Shown here: in pieces, positions 5,077 through 5,238 of the stretch
Numbering within the stretch: the stretch's first letter is position 1
How the letters are laid out: each line of letters opens with the position of its first letter
Made by a program: the position numbers and the translations under genes
Assembly: GCA_043789035.1 (NCBI GenBank)
Contig: JAYWIG010000024.1
Span: 1-5,238 of the forward strand
Source: JAYWIG01 sp043789035
Lineage (GTDB): Bacteria > Pseudomonadota > Gammaproteobacteria > Burkholderiales > Burkholderiaceae_E
Direction: 5' to 3'
DNA length: 5,238 bases
The notes under the pieces: generated by a model
What the model was told of the DNA's origin: nothing
Database searches by the model: none
The model's input: the letters and a program-made list of their open reading frames with translations, nothing else

Positions 5077-5238
5077 GTCGTCACATAAAAATACTTAGCG
5101 GATTGCTTTTCAGCTCCATCATCCCTTACGCATATGCTGGCCCACCCATGGGATTCAAAGACGCCGCTATGGTGATGGGTGAAGCTTCAGCGGCTAATAA
5201 GGACGTCATGGTGAACTATTCGTTTTCATCCCAGAATG
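5073..5238 (+). CDS. Secreted or outer-membrane protein, unknown function, N-terminal part only
   Basis: The frame is open from ATG at 5073 to the right edge, 55 complete codons. The first 22 residues form a Sec signal peptide: MSRHIKI with basic residues, a hydrophobic core LLFSSIIPYA, and an AYA cleavage motif before Gly23. The mature part begins GPPMGFKDAAMVMGEASAAN and continues into an alternating polar/apolar stretch, VMVNYSFSSQN, that could be the first strand of a beta-barrel or beta-sheet. I do not recognise the family with confidence. The chosen ATG is supported by the signal peptide starting there, although no ribosome binding site lies directly before it. The frame stays open upstream to about 5016, without an ATG, GTG or TTG in frame. 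It diverges from tspO. Confidence 0.7.
   Translation, partial: MSRHIKILSGLLFSSIIPYAYAGPPMGFKDAAMVMGEASAANKDVMVNYSFSSQN

Noticed and set aside
1..5238. Mobile element, CRISPR array, toxin-antitoxin, or defence system
   Set aside because: No transposase or integrase motifs, no long terminal or regularly spaced repeats, and no small paired genes were seen; the genes are ordinary metabolic and membrane functions.

Overview
The window looks like chromosomal DNA from a free-living, probably marine gammaproteobacterium. This is inferred from moderate GC, dense Gram-negative style gene packing, a wax ester synthase/diacylglycerol acyltransferase (WS/DGAT), a MenI/YdiI-type thioesterase and a TspO homologue. 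It cannot be proved from this sequence alone. There are seven convincing protein-coding genes, two of them cut by the window edges or continuing past them. I see no rRNA, tRNA, CRISPR array, insertion sequence or phage gene.

Layout: (1) 1-1467, minus strand: a two-gene operon for a split UxaA-family lyase. A 93-residue SAF-domain subunit is followed by a large catalytic subunit that runs off the left edge. The pair resembles (2R)-sulfolactate sulfo-lyase SuyA/SuyB, with altronate-type dehydratase as the main alternative. (2) 1468-1620: a gap with a 9-bp perfect inverted repeat, probably the terminator of the next gene upstream on the minus strand, and a tandem octamer. (3) 1621-3015, minus: WS/DGAT, with the HHxxxDG active-site motif. 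(4) 3016-3139: a divergent promoter region. (5) 3140-4450, plus: a short-chain dehydrogenase/reductase, then a hotdog-fold acyl-CoA thioesterase. (6) 4458-4949, minus: a five-helix TspO/MBR membrane protein, tail to tail with the thioesterase. (7) 4950-5072: a second divergent regulatory gap, with ATATAC repeats and a possible short coupled leader frame. (8) 5073 to the right edge, plus: the start of a secreted protein with a clear signal peptide.

How the genes may work together: WS/DGAT, dehydrogenase and thioesterase all act, or could act, on fatty acyl-CoA or alcohol intermediates, so the middle of the window may be a small storage-lipid or acyl-CoA locus. The split lyase belongs to organic-acid or organosulfonate catabolism and has no visible link to it. 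TspO and the secreted protein share an intergenic region and could be co-regulated.

I found no clear previously undescribed system. The most useful oddities are a His in place of the usual catalytic-tetrad Asn in the dehydrogenase, an altered Asn-Asp motif in the WS/DGAT, the unresolved substrate of the split lyase, and the leader-frame arrangement before the secreted protein.
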